NCBI GenBank assembly: GCA_002307115.1
Contig: DBTP01000191.1
Location: 1 to 6,733, forward strand
Source of the DNA: Fibrobacter sp. UBA1313
GTDB taxonomy: Bacteria; Fibrobacterota; Fibrobacteria; Fibrobacterales; Fibrobacteraceae
Reading direction: 5' to 3'
DNA: 6,733 nt
Shown here: piece by piece, positions 1 to 6,655 of the stretch
How the letters are laid out: the number at the start of each line of letters is the position of its first letter
Numbering within the stretch: position 1 is the first letter of the stretch
Notes under the pieces: generated by a model
Told to the model about the DNA's origin: nothing
Seen by the model: the letters and a program-made list of their open reading frames with translations, nothing else
Databases searched by the model: none
Made by a program: the position numbers and the translations under genes

Positions 1-1329
1 GAGACGGTGCGTTCGAGACGCCAGGCGAACCTAAAACGCGATGTGAGTGAGAAAGAACTATTTCCGGTAAAATTCAAGGAAGGCGACAAGGCCAAGCGAA
101 AAATTCTTATTCCTAACCTTTCTCATGCATTTAGTATTCTCGCCTCTGAATACTTTGAATCCTTAGGCTTTATTACAGAAGCGCTCCCCCTCGCCAATAA
201 GCGGGCGTTTGAACTCGGAAAGAAATATGTCCATAATGACATTTGTTTCCCAGCGCAAGTGAATATCGGCGAAAATCTTCTCTGGCTGGAACAACACCCA
301 GAAGTAGATCACAGCAAAGTTTCAGTGGGTCTCGCCAAGAACTGCGAAAACTGTCGCGCCATTCAATATGCAGCCCTTGCCCGTAAAGCGTTGGATGAAT
401 CGGGGTATAATGACGTTCCCATCATCACCACGGGCTCTGACACCAAGGATATGCACCCAGGATTCAAATTGGATCTCGGATTCAAATTGCATATGCTTTG
501 GGGCATTGCGACCATGGACTGCATTGAAACTATTTACCGAGCTTCTAGGCCGTACGAAGTGCATAAGGGCGATACTCAGAAAGTGTATGATTATTGGTTG
601 CCCCTGCTTATGCATGAGATTGCCTATACGCCCAAAAAATTTATTGCCTATCCCCGTTCCGTGCTCCAAATGTTGGAGCGAACCATCGATGCATTCAATG
701 AAATCGAAGTGGATCGCACCGTGCGCAAGCCGCGCGTTTCCCTCCTCGGCGAGATTCTTATGAATTATCATCCGAGTGCTAACGGCTACATTGAAAACTA
801 CCTCATGGATAATGGCATGGAAGTGGTGCTCCCGGGCATGATGGATTTTTTCCGTGTGGATGAAGTGGTGCGCATGGAAAAAATTAGACGGGGATTCATT
901 CAGCATCCTTTTGGCAATTGGATTCTGGGGGGGATCACAGGCAAAATATATACGTTTGCTGTGGACCAAGTGAATAAAAGGGCTCAACGCTACAAATTGT
1001 ATGAGCACCATGCAGATTGCTACGAATTAGTACATCTCATCGGTGACATCATTGACCCCTCCTACAATTCAGGGGAAGGCTGGCTCATTCCGGGAGAGAT
1101 CCTTTATAACGCATCCAAAGGCGTGAACAGTTTTATAATCGTTCAACCATTTGCATGTCTCGCGAACCATATTTCAGGCCGCGGCCTTACCAAGGCTGTC
1201 AAAGCAAGGTTCCCCCACATCCAAGTGCTTTCTTTGGATTATGATCCGGATACGAGCTTTGCCAACATTGAAAACCGTTTGCAGATGTTGATCATTAATG
1301 CGAAAGAACTCGAAAAAGCACCTCATTAG
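1..1329 (+). CDS. 2-hydroxyacyl-CoA dehydratase activase-related protein, C-terminal part (5' truncated by window)
   Basis: The frame is open to the left edge (442 codons plus TAG), so the gene very probably starts outside the window. GTG at 7 is in frame, but too little sequence precedes it to judge a ribosome site. Numbering from that GTG, the protein matches from memory the C-terminal part (DUF2229/HgdB-like) of large acyl-CoA dehydratase activase-related proteins, which usually carry BadF/HgdC-type ATPase domains in front. Family-like segments are HNDICFP (76-82, Cys80), ENCRAIQY (114-121, Cys116), GEILMNYHP (248-256), GEGWLIPGEI (356-365), QPFACLANHISGRG (380-393, Cys384) and LDYDPDTSFANIENR (410-424). 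Relatives of HgdC/HgdB use ATP-driven electron transfer through Fe-S clusters for radical dehydration of 2-hydroxyacyl-CoA. The true substrate of this large single-chain family is not established. Cys80, Cys116 and Cys384 are candidate cluster ligands by inference. Cys113 forms a CxxC with Cys116 where I recall Gly in relatives. No membrane segment or signal is visible, so it is cytoplasmic. A terminator follows the stop closely, so this is the last gene of its unit. Confidence 0.85.
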   Translation, partial: ETVRSRRQANLKRDVSEKELFPVKFKEGDKAKRKILIPNLSHAFSILASEYFESLGFITEALPLANKRAFELGKKYVHNDICFPAQVNIGENLLWLEQHPEVDHSKVSVGLAKNCENCRAIQYAALARKALDESGYNDVPIITTGSDTKDMHPGFKLDLGFKLHMLWGIATMDCIETIYRASRPYEVHKGDTQKVYDYWLPLLMHEIAYTPKKFIAYPRSVLQMLERTIDAFNEIEVDRTVRKPRVSLLGEILMNYHPSANGYIENYLMDNGMEVVLPGMMDFFRVDEVVRMEKIRRGFIQHPFGNWILGGITGKIYTFAVDQVNKRAQRYKLYEHHADCYELVHLIGDIIDPSYNSGEGWLIPGEILYNASKGVNSFIIVQPFACLANHISGRGLTKAVKARFPHIQVLSLDYDPDTSFANIENRLQMLIINAKELEKAPH

Positions 1330-1351
1330 CATTTAACTCTGAATAGGAAAG

Positions 1352-1387
1352 GCTCTTTGCAAAAACACGCAAAGGGCTTTTTCTTTT
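1352..1387 (+). terminator. Rho-independent terminator of the activase-related gene
   Basis: A 9-bp stem (GCTCTTTGC at 1352-1360 with GCAAAGGGC at 1369-1377, one G-T wobble) encloses an 8-base loop and is followed by TTTTTCTTTT. It starts 22 bases after the TAG stop. The A-rich bases just before the stem pair partly with the T run, so weak activity on the other strand is possible. Confidence 0.88.
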
Positions 1388-1402
1388 GTGAATCTTACTT
1401 CA

Positions 1403-1419
1403 GGGCACCTCTAAAAATT
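1403..1419 (+). repeat. Left terminal inverted repeat of the MITE-like element
   Basis: GGGCACCTCTAAAAATT, followed inward by a T run and ATGA (to 1431). The same inward sequence follows the copy at 6706, so this is the element's left end in both places. One more base outside (A1402 with T1778) also pairs but belongs to the putative target duplication. Confidence 0.85.
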
Positions 1420-1510
1420 CTTTTTTTATGACCAGAAGCCGGTTCTCTCCCGGGAACATCAGGCTTCGCAGAGCTGGCCTACAGCCCCGTAGGGGTGAGG
1501 ATGGAACAAA

Positions 1511-1546
1511 GTGACACCGCAACAAATCAACTGTGACACATCGCAA
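1511..1546 (+). repeat. Imperfect direct repeat inside the element (GTGACAC..CGCAA)
   Basis: GTGACACCGCAA (1511-1522) recurs as GTGACACATCGCAA (1533-1546) with two extra bases. The 22-bp offset between copies is about two helical turns, which would suit paired protein binding, but the repeat could also be incidental. Confidence 0.35.
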
Positions 1547-1631
1547 TAGTGAACTTCGTTCTGTTGTTGAGCCTTAACAGTGGCAAAACAAGCTTTGCCG
1601 TTGTACTCGGCTTTTGCAACAGTCGTCGCTC

Positions 1632-1664
1632 AAAGTGGCGAATAACGCAATTATTGGCCACTTT
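1632..1664. other. Long hairpin inside the MITE-like element
   Basis: AAAGTGGC (1632-1639) pairs with GCCACTTT (1657-1664). Inside a single G/G mismatch (1640, 1656), AATAA (1641-1645) pairs with TTATT (1651-1655), leaving the loop CGCAA. The result is 13 pairs across 33 bases. There is no T run after it, so it does not look like a terminator. It could form in RNA or as a cruciform in DNA. Confidence 0.65.
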
Positions 1665-1760
1665 TCGCTTCTGCTCCCACAGGGATCACTCTCACTAAGC
1701 GCTGAAGCGCAAGTGTTCGTGTTTCTTGCTCGGTCTCGCTCGATTCCATGGCCACAAACC

Positions 1761-1777
1761 AATTTTTAGAGGTGCCC
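1761..1777 (-). repeat. Right terminal inverted repeat of the MITE-like element
   Basis: AATTTTTAGAGGTGCCC is the exact reverse complement of 1403-1419. The sequence inward of it differs from that inside the left end, so the inverted repeat is limited to 17 bp. Confidence 0.85.
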
Positions 1778-1796
1778 TTCATTTTACTTTGTCGAG

Positions 1797-1825
1797 TTGA
1801 TTTGAAATCAGGAAATTTCTACCTT
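1797..1825 (+). promoter_or_regulatory. Candidate sigma70-type promoter of the ABC-F gene, giving a leaderless or nearly leaderless mRNA
   Basis: TTGATT (1797-1802) and TACCTT (1820-1825) are separated by 17 bp. Transcription would start near 1832-1833, at the A of the ATG. In keeping with this, no Shine-Dalgarno sequence stands at a usable distance: the only purine run, AGGAAA at 1810-1815, is 17 bases from the start codon. The -10 match is only partial, so this is a motif-based inference. The right end of the MITE-like element lies 19 bp upstream of the -35 hexamer. Confidence 0.45.
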
Positions 1826-1832
1826 TGGCGCC

Positions 1833-3428
1833 ATGCTTAACGTTTCTCAAGTCAGTCTACAATACGGCAGTCGCGTTCTTTTTAAGGACGTTAATCTTTC
1901 TTTTCAAAAAGGCAACTGCTACGGTGTCATCGGAGCGAATGGGGCCGGAAAGTCCACGTTTTTAAATATTCTCTCTGGCGAACTGGAGCCGAATACCGGC
2001 GGCGTTTCTACCAATACAGGGGAACGCATCGCGGTGCTGAAGCAAGATCATTTTGCTTTTGAAAAAAGTACCGTTCTTGAAACGGTACTCATGGGATTTA
2101 CGGAACTTTATGAATTGAGTAAAAAGCGAGAAGCTCTTTACGCACTCCCCGAAATGACCGATGCCCAGGGTATGGAAGCCATGGAAGTCGAATCTCGTTT
2201 TGGCGAAATCGGCGGCTACGAAGCGGATTCCAGTGCTGCGGTGCTGTTAAAAGGTCTGGGGATCCCCGAAGAATTACATACAAACTTTATGTCCGATCTG
2301 GACGGTAGCTTAAAAGTGCGAGTGCTTCTCGCCCAGGCTTTATTTGGAAACCCAGACGTTCTTTTGTTGGATGAACCCACGAACCACTTGGATGTGGAAT
2401 CCATTAATTGGCTCGAAGATTATTTGGAACGCTTTGAAAATACGGTGATCGTCGTTTCCCATGATCGTCACTTTTTAAACCGCGTTTGTACTCATACCTG
2501 CGATATAGACTATGGTAAGATCAACATCTACGCTGGGAACTATGAATTTTGGTTTGCGGCAAGCCAACTCGCTCAAAAGCAACGCAAAGATTTAAATCGC
2601 CGTTCTGAAGATAAAATTGAGGAATTAAAATCCTTTATTCGTCGTTTTGCTTCCAATGCTTCCAAGGCCAAACAAGCGACCAGCCGTAAAAAACTTCTCG
2701 ATAAAATGACTGTCGAAGAAATGCCCGCTTCCAGTCGTAAATTCCCTTGGGTCAGTTTCAAGATGGATCGCGAACCGGGTAAAATCGTTTTGGAATTACA
2801 AGATGTCACCCTGGATACGGGTGAGGGCGGAAAAATACAGAATCTGAATTTTTCACTCGGGAACAAAGACCGCGTGGCTTTAGTCGGCGAATATGATATT
2901 TTGAAAACCGCTTTTTTCAAAGCGATCGCGGGCGAGTTAGAACCCACTCAAGGGACTATTAAATGGGGCAATACCATTTCTTATACCTATTTTCCGCGTA
3001 ACAATGACGCCTATTTCGATACGGATCTTTCTTTGGTTGATTGGTTGCGCCAATTCAGCAAAGAACAGGATGAGACCTTCATCCGCGGATTCCTCGGTCG
3101 CATGCTTTTCACAGGCGAAGAAGCGTTGAAATCAGCCCGAGTACTCAGCGGCGGTGAAAAGGTGCGCTGCATGCTTTCTCGCATGATGCTTTCCAATGCG
3201 AATACGCTCCTTCTCGATGAACCGACCTCTCACTTGGATCTGGAATCCATCACGGCTCTCAATAATGGATTAACCGCTTACCAGGGCCCCGTGATCTTCT
3301 GTACCCAGGACCATGAATTTGCGGAGACGGTCGCGAACCGCATATTGGAACTTACGCCTCAAGGTTATACTGATCGGTCCATTTCCTTTGATGAATGGCT
3401 CGACACCAGAAAGGGCAACCGCAAGTAA
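1833..3428 (+). CDS. ybiT: ABC-F family ATPase, YbiT type
   Basis: The protein has 531 aa, close to the 530 of E. coli YbiT, and aligns with it end to end from memory (for example QDHFAFEKSTVLETVLMG, ALPEM, NASKAKQATSRKK). It has two ATP-binding domains joined by a charged linker (about 242-310) and no membrane segment, as in ABC-F proteins that bind the ribosomal E site and act in translation. Domain 1 has Walker A GANGAGKST (34-42), Gln71 in the Q-loop, Walker B VLLLDE (176-181) and switch His210, but a non-canonical signature SDLDG (154-158). Domain 2 has signature LSGGE (438-442) and Walker B LLLDE (459-463), but Walker A reads GEYDILKT (352-359) without the inner glycines, Arg389 stands where YbiT has the Q-loop Gln, and Gln492 replaces the switch His (CTQDHEF). 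One composite ATP site is therefore intact and the other degenerate. The ATG at 1833 fits the family N-terminus. The gene is monocistronic, between an upstream promoter and a downstream terminator. A role in antibiotic resistance is not indicated. Confidence 0.93.
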   Translation: MLNVSQVSLQYGSRVLFKDVNLSFQKGNCYGVIGANGAGKSTFLNILSGELEPNTGGVSTNTGERIAVLKQDHFAFEKSTVLETVLMGFTELYELSKKREALYALPEMTDAQGMEAMEVESRFGEIGGYEADSSAAVLLKGLGIPEELHTNFMSDLDGSLKVRVLLAQALFGNPDVLLLDEPTNHLDVESINWLEDYLERFENTVIVVSHDRHFLNRVCTHTCDIDYGKINIYAGNYEFWFAASQLAQKQRKDLNRRSEDKIEELKSFIRRFASNASKAKQATSRKKLLDKMTVEEMPASSRKFPWVSFKMDREPGKIVLELQDVTLDTGEGGKIQNLNFSLGNKDRVALVGEYDILKTAFFKAIAGELEPTQGTIKWGNTISYTYFPRNNDAYFDTDLSLVDWLRQFSKEQDETFIRGFLGRMLFTGEEALKSARVLSGGEKVRCMLSRMMLSNANTLLLDEPTSHLDLESITALNNGLTAYQGPVIFCTQDHEFAETVANRILELTPQGYTDRSISFDEWLDTRKGNRK

Positions 3429-3449
3429 AAAGAACAAAATAGGATTGAC

Positions 3450-3481
3450 AAAAAAGCCCCCTCTTTCGAGTGGGCTTTTTT
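3450..3481. terminator. Bidirectional intrinsic terminator between convergent ybiT and GH74 genes
   Basis: GCCC (3456-3459) pairs with GGGC (3472-3475). After one C/T mismatch, CTC (3461-3463) pairs with GAG (3468-3470) around the loop TTTC. Six As precede the stem and seven Ts follow it, so a U-tract forms on either strand. It lies 21 bases after the ybiT stop and 29 bases beyond the GH74 stop on the other strand. Confidence 0.88.
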
Positions 3482-3510
3482 TAGAGGAATGATATTTTCA
3501 AAGAGAGAAG

Positions 3511-6390
3511 CTATTGCGCGATTTGCACAGAACGGCTAAGTATTATTTTTGATCCGTTCTTAACAATCAGTAAGTAGGCCCCACGCGCTTTGACAAAATC
3601 GCCCAACTTCATCTGAGAAGAACTGGAAACCGTCTTTTGCAAAATCGCTCTGCCACGAAGATCAAAAAGTCCTACCGATACTTTTTCATTGCCTGAAATA
3701 GTGAGATTGAGGATATCGCCTCGAAGATTCGCCAACGCATTTCCCGAAGGCACTTTCACCGAACGTTCTGCAATCCCGATGGTCGCACCCGAAGAAGATG
3801 TTCCCATATTCCAGTTGGATGGCACACGTGCTGCAATGCCCCGCCCTGCAGTGCTCATATAAACAACACCGTAGGTATTCATATCCCCCATGACGAATTC
3901 GCCATTGGCAAGACCACCGTATTCATGAGCATCATCATTCATGCGAGTCCAGGTAGCACCTTCGTCATCCGATTGGAATACCCCTGTCACATCCCCAATG
4001 GTCGCAAATATATAAACCGCTGGATACCCGCCCTCTGTTGCTGATTTTCCAAAGCCCACCGCCTCACAGAAACCAACGCCAGCCACCTTGCTCCAGGTAG
4101 CGCCACCATCCTCGGAACGCATCAGGGCACCACTCTTAGAACCATCTGCGGCTGTGACCGCCAGAGGAACCCAGAGATCACCTTCGCGTGCAGGCGCAGC
4201 ACGGAATTTCTGAAAATCACTCACCCCCGGAGTCCCGATCAAAGAGAAAGTCGCTCCCTTGTCCGTACTCTTATACATTTTTCCTTCAGACTTTGCATAA
4301 GCGTAAAACACACTCGCATTCTCAGGATCTCCTACCACAAATGCCCCGTTAATGCCTGAGACCGTTGACCACGATGAATTTGCATAACGCTGCACCACGG
4401 TCGTCCCTGTTGCTGGAGTCCAGAGAACCACCGCACCATCGGTAGAAATGCCCACTGTACCTTGCTTATAAGAGGTATCAATCACATTATTGCCAACAAC
4501 ACTCCAAGTGTTTCCCGAATCCTTAGAAATTTGAATGGGATCTATCTTTATGTTATTGTACTTCCCCTTGTAAAGACGGCTATCCGCAACTTTCACCAGA
4601 GTTCCCGTTTTAGGGGCATACGCGAGTCCGCGCGTGGTACCAATAGACGTCAAAGTTCCACTGACATTCGTCTCATGACGTTTGGAAGGATATTTGGCGA
4701 TGCTGTCATGCCGGAAACCATCATAATCCCCTATCACGGAAATCAACGGACCCCCAGGAATGCTCACAACTTCGAAAGGAACCGTTTCTTCAATACCCTG
4801 GGAGGCCACTTTCCACACCTGATGCTGATTCACCGTACGGGTGCTGTAATAGTAATCTGTTATGGAATCGTAGGTTCCTGCGGCAATCACGTCATAATCG
4901 GAAACATTATCCGAGCGAAAAACCCCGTTTCCAGACGCCACCCACACTCGTTCCGTATTAAATGGATCCATGACCACGCTGCCCGACCAATGAATAGAAC
5001 TATTATGCATCCAGCCGATACCGTTTGCGTTCATCTCCTCATAAGTGGGATAGTACCCCCCATCCATCCAGTAATACCGGAATGAAGCGTCCCAAGTCTT
5101 GCCGCCGTCGGTAGTGCGGTATATGTTTGTACCCCATGCATCTTTCCAGGAGGTGGAAACATTACCTGTGGCCGTATACCAGAATTGCGGTCCCCGATAA
5201 CCTTCCGTGGTCACGATCATTTCCTGGTTATTGCTGGGGTTGATGGCAATACCACCATAAGCAGCAAAAGCATAATAGAGCGGATTTTTAGGGGTTTCCA
5301 CATTCAAGGAATCCCAGCAAGCCAGCCGTTTCTGACATTCCTTTGGGTCATCAATAAAATTTTCTGGAGAAACATCAGTCCAAGTTCCTGTGGATAGGCT
5401 GTACTGCAACACCGCTCCCCGGCCAAAACCATCATAAATCATTCCCCAGCCTTCATCCCACGCCATGGTGTGTGGACCCGCACCATCTCCAAAAGTGACC
5501 GTCAGTATATTACCATCACTGGAAATTACAGCGCGTTGCGGCATCAAATGGATGCGCGCTCTGCTGGTAGTGGTGAGCGTGACAGAATCTGAGGGAATCT
5601 CCACAGTGCGGAGAGAGTCAGGAATAGGAAGGGCCTTCCAAGTCGCCCCCGCATCCTTTGAAGTAAACACATTTTCAATCGTTCCATTGGACTTTGTTCC
5701 TTCACGAAGAAAGCCCGCGTAAAGCACGGTGGAAGATGCCGGCGCAAAGGTAACAAAGGAGAAACCCGCACCATTCCATGTCGTATCGGAGCCCGCCGCC
5801 GTTGTCCAGCTTGTCACATGACTCCATGTAGAACCATTGTTGGTGGATTTCCAGAGACCCTTTCCCCGAGAGCCATAAAACATAATGTTGGCGTTATTGG
5901 GATCAATGGCGAGAGCTTCCCCATTGCCACGCCCCATGCCGTTTCCGTGGGCTTTGAAATTCTGAATTTTACTGCCCTTAACTCCAGTAGAATCCCATGT
6001 ATAAATGACAGTCCAAGAACTGCCTTTATCTGTGGAACGCAAAAATGCCGTGCGCCCATCATTCCAATAGCTCGTTCCGGCCACCATATAAACTTTCCCC
6101 GAAACAGAAGGATCCACAGCAATGGCTTCAACCCCCAAAAGACCCAGTTCCGTTACGTCGACCCAATCCATCATGGGAACCCATTTTACAGTGGATTCGT
6201 CCCAGCGGTAGGCACCACCAACATCGGTGCGCGTATAAAACAAATTTTTATCTACAGGAGAAGCAATCACAGCGGATACAAAACCACCACCGCCCATACT
6301 CACATTGCTCCACACGAAATCATCCGCAGCCATGACGCCAGACGCAAAAATGGCTACAACGGAGAGCGATTTGAGAATATTTTTTACCAT
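3511..6390 (-). CDS. Secreted GH74 xyloglucanase with C-terminal T9SS-like sorting domain
   Basis: The precursor has 959 aa. The open frame runs 74 codons further upstream, but the start at 6390 is chosen because it begins a signal peptide (MVKNILK, then a hydrophobic core, cleavage likely after VMA at 21) and has AAGGGTG at a proper distance. The catalytic region (about 25-858) fits the GH74 double beta-propeller, which cleaves the beta-1,4-glucan backbone of xyloglucan. The typical N-terminal pattern GGGGFVSAV...FYTRTDVGGAYRW (33-63) contains Asp56, the expected catalytic base, and IGDYDGFRHD (553-562) contains Asp555, the expected acid. Eight Asp-box repeats (SxDxGxxW type) start at 119, 182, 244, 426, 622, 708, 759 and 807. 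The spacing of the two Asp residues (499) is larger than I recall for characterised members (about 410-430), so insertions lie between them, probably near 261-281, 306-324 and 343-372. After a Ser/Gly linker (about 858-872), residues 873-959 resemble Por/T9SS sorting domains (GLFDLRGRAIL, ARGAYLLIV). Endo or exo action cannot be decided here. It is an outer-surface or secreted plant cell-wall enzyme by inference. Confidence 0.92.
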   Translation of the reverse strand: MVKNILKSLSVVAIFASGVMAADDFVWSNVSMGGGGFVSAVIASPVDKNLFYTRTDVGGAYRWDESTVKWVPMMDWVDVTELGLLGVEAIAVDPSVSGKVYMVAGTSYWNDGRTAFLRSTDKGSSWTVIYTWDSTGVKGSKIQNFKAHGNGMGRGNGEALAIDPNNANIMFYGSRGKGLWKSTNNGSTWSHVTSWTTAAGSDTTWNGAGFSFVTFAPASSTVLYAGFLREGTKSNGTIENVFTSKDAGATWKALPIPDSLRTVEIPSDSVTLTTTSRARIHLMPQRAVISSDGNILTVTFGDGAGPHTMAWDEGWGMIYDGFGRGAVLQYSLSTGTWTDVSPENFIDDPKECQKRLACWDSLNVETPKNPLYYAFAAYGGIAINPSNNQEMIVTTEGYRGPQFWYTATGNVSTSWKDAWGTNIYRTTDGGKTWDASFRYYWMDGGYYPTYEEMNANGIGWMHNSSIHWSGSVVMDPFNTERVWVASGNGVFRSDNVSDYDVIAAGTYDSITDYYYSTRTVNQHQVWKVASQGIEETVPFEVVSIPGGPLISVIGDYDGFRHDSIAKYPSKRHETNVSGTLTSIGTTRGLAYAPKTGTLVKVADSRLYKGKYNNIKIDPIQISKDSGNTWSVVGNNVIDTSYKQGTVGISTDGAVVLWTPATGTTVVQRYANSSWSTVSGINGAFVVGDPENASVFYAYAKSEGKMYKSTDKGATFSLIGTPGVSDFQKFRAAPAREGDLWVPLAVTAADGSKSGALMRSEDGGATWSKVAGVGFCEAVGFGKSATEGGYPAVYIFATIGDVTGVFQSDDEGATWTRMNDDAHEYGGLANGEFVMGDMNTYGVVYMSTAGRGIAARVPSNWNMGTSSSGATIGIAERSVKVPSGNALANLRGDILNLTISGNEKVSVGLFDLRGRAILQKTVSSSSQMKLGDFVKARGAYLLIVKNGSKIILSRSVQIAQ

Positions 6391-6394
6391 AACA

Positions 6395-6401
6395 CACCCT
6401 T
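6395..6401 (-). promoter_or_regulatory. Ribosome binding site that fixes the GH74 start
   Basis: On the minus strand AAGGGTG precedes ATG at 6390, with 6 bases between AGGG and the start codon. Together with the signal peptide that begins at this ATG, it rules out the longer open frame that reaches 6612. Confidence 0.7.
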
Positions 6402-6467
6402 TTTCGTAAAAAAGTCCAAAGTTCATATTCAAAAGAAGTGAGGCTGAACCCTGAAAAAATAGAAACT

Positions 6468-6494
6468 GCCTTTTTCTCACGAGAAAAAAACGGC
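6468..6494 (-). other. Hairpin in the probable GH74 leader, terminator-like
   Basis: On the plus strand TTTTTCTC (6471-6478) pairs with GAGAAAAA (6481-6488), closed at the base by GCC (6468-6470) and GGC (6492-6494) with a 3-base bulge. On the minus strand it is followed by a T-rich stretch (AGTTTCTATTTTTTC), so a leader transcript could form a weak terminator or attenuator here. The pairs are mostly A-U and no alternative antiterminator fold was recognised. Confidence 0.4.
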
Positions 6495-6655
6495 GTAGCA
6501 ATAACTCGCATAATTTATACTCTTTTAGATTGGTGCTTACCGAAAGCATTTTTTTTGAAAAACTTACTGTTGAAAAGATCTCAATGTAAGATTCTTTAAA
6601 AACAGGTATCAAGACTTATTGAAGTAAAATGAACGTAGGGCGAAACAGGTAAAAA

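Larger units (their letters stand above)
1403..1777. mobile_element. MITE-like non-autonomous element, 375 bp, perfect 17-bp terminal inverted repeats
   Basis: GGGCACCTCTAAAAATT at 1403-1419 is repeated as an exact inverted copy at 1761-1777, and TTCA flanks both sides. The interior has no transposase; its longest open frame is 62 codons on the minus strand from a TTG, with no recognisable product. The interior is full of short inverted repeats: AAGCC/GGCTT (1436-1440, 1462-1466) around GTTCTC/GGGAAC (1442-1447, 1452-1457); CTGTT/AACAG (1561-1565, 1576-1580); GGCAAA/TTTGCC (1582-1587, 1594-1599); a long hairpin at 1632-1664; and GCGC/GCGC (1699-1702, 1707-1710). A near-identical left end recurs at 6706-6733, which shows a dispersed family. 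The element sits between the terminator of the upstream gene and the promoter region of the ABC-F gene and interrupts neither. The parent IS family cannot be named with confidence from the ends alone. The alternative is a structured intergenic repeat that does not transpose. Confidence 0.72.
1399..1781. repeat. Putative target-site duplication TTCA on both sides of the 375-bp element
   Basis: TTCA at 1399-1402 directly abuts the left inverted repeat and TTCA at 1778-1781 directly abuts the right one. If the outermost C of the right repeat is counted as target, a 5-bp CTTCA (1398-1402 and 1777-1781) is equally possible. Four bases can match by chance, so this supports insertion but does not prove it. 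Confidence 0.5.

Noticed and set aside
322..1011. 229-codon open frame on the minus strand
   Set aside because: It lies opposite the activase-related gene, is rich in His and Ile as expected from antisense reading, and has no recognisable domain.
1474..1494. GTAGGGG/CCCC-rich palindrome considered as part of a structured RNA or tRNA-like fold
   Set aside because: Only alternative 4-5 bp stems form, and no tRNA T-loop, anticodon arm or known riboswitch core could be identified.
1574..1762. 62-codon minus-strand open frame inside the MITE-like element
   Set aside because: It begins with TTG next to the inverted repeat, has no ribosome site, spans the hairpin sequences and gives a low-complexity Ser/Arg/Cys-rich product unlike any transposase I know.
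5818..6441. 207-codon plus-strand open frame opposite the GH74 N-terminus
   Set aside because: It is antisense to a well-supported gene, and the product has no family features. The same applies to the 207-codon frame at 4462-5085.
6391..6612. N-terminal extension of the GH74 open frame by 74 codons
   Set aside because: A typical signal peptide begins at 6390 behind a good ribosome site. The extension has no family similarity and would bury the signal peptide.
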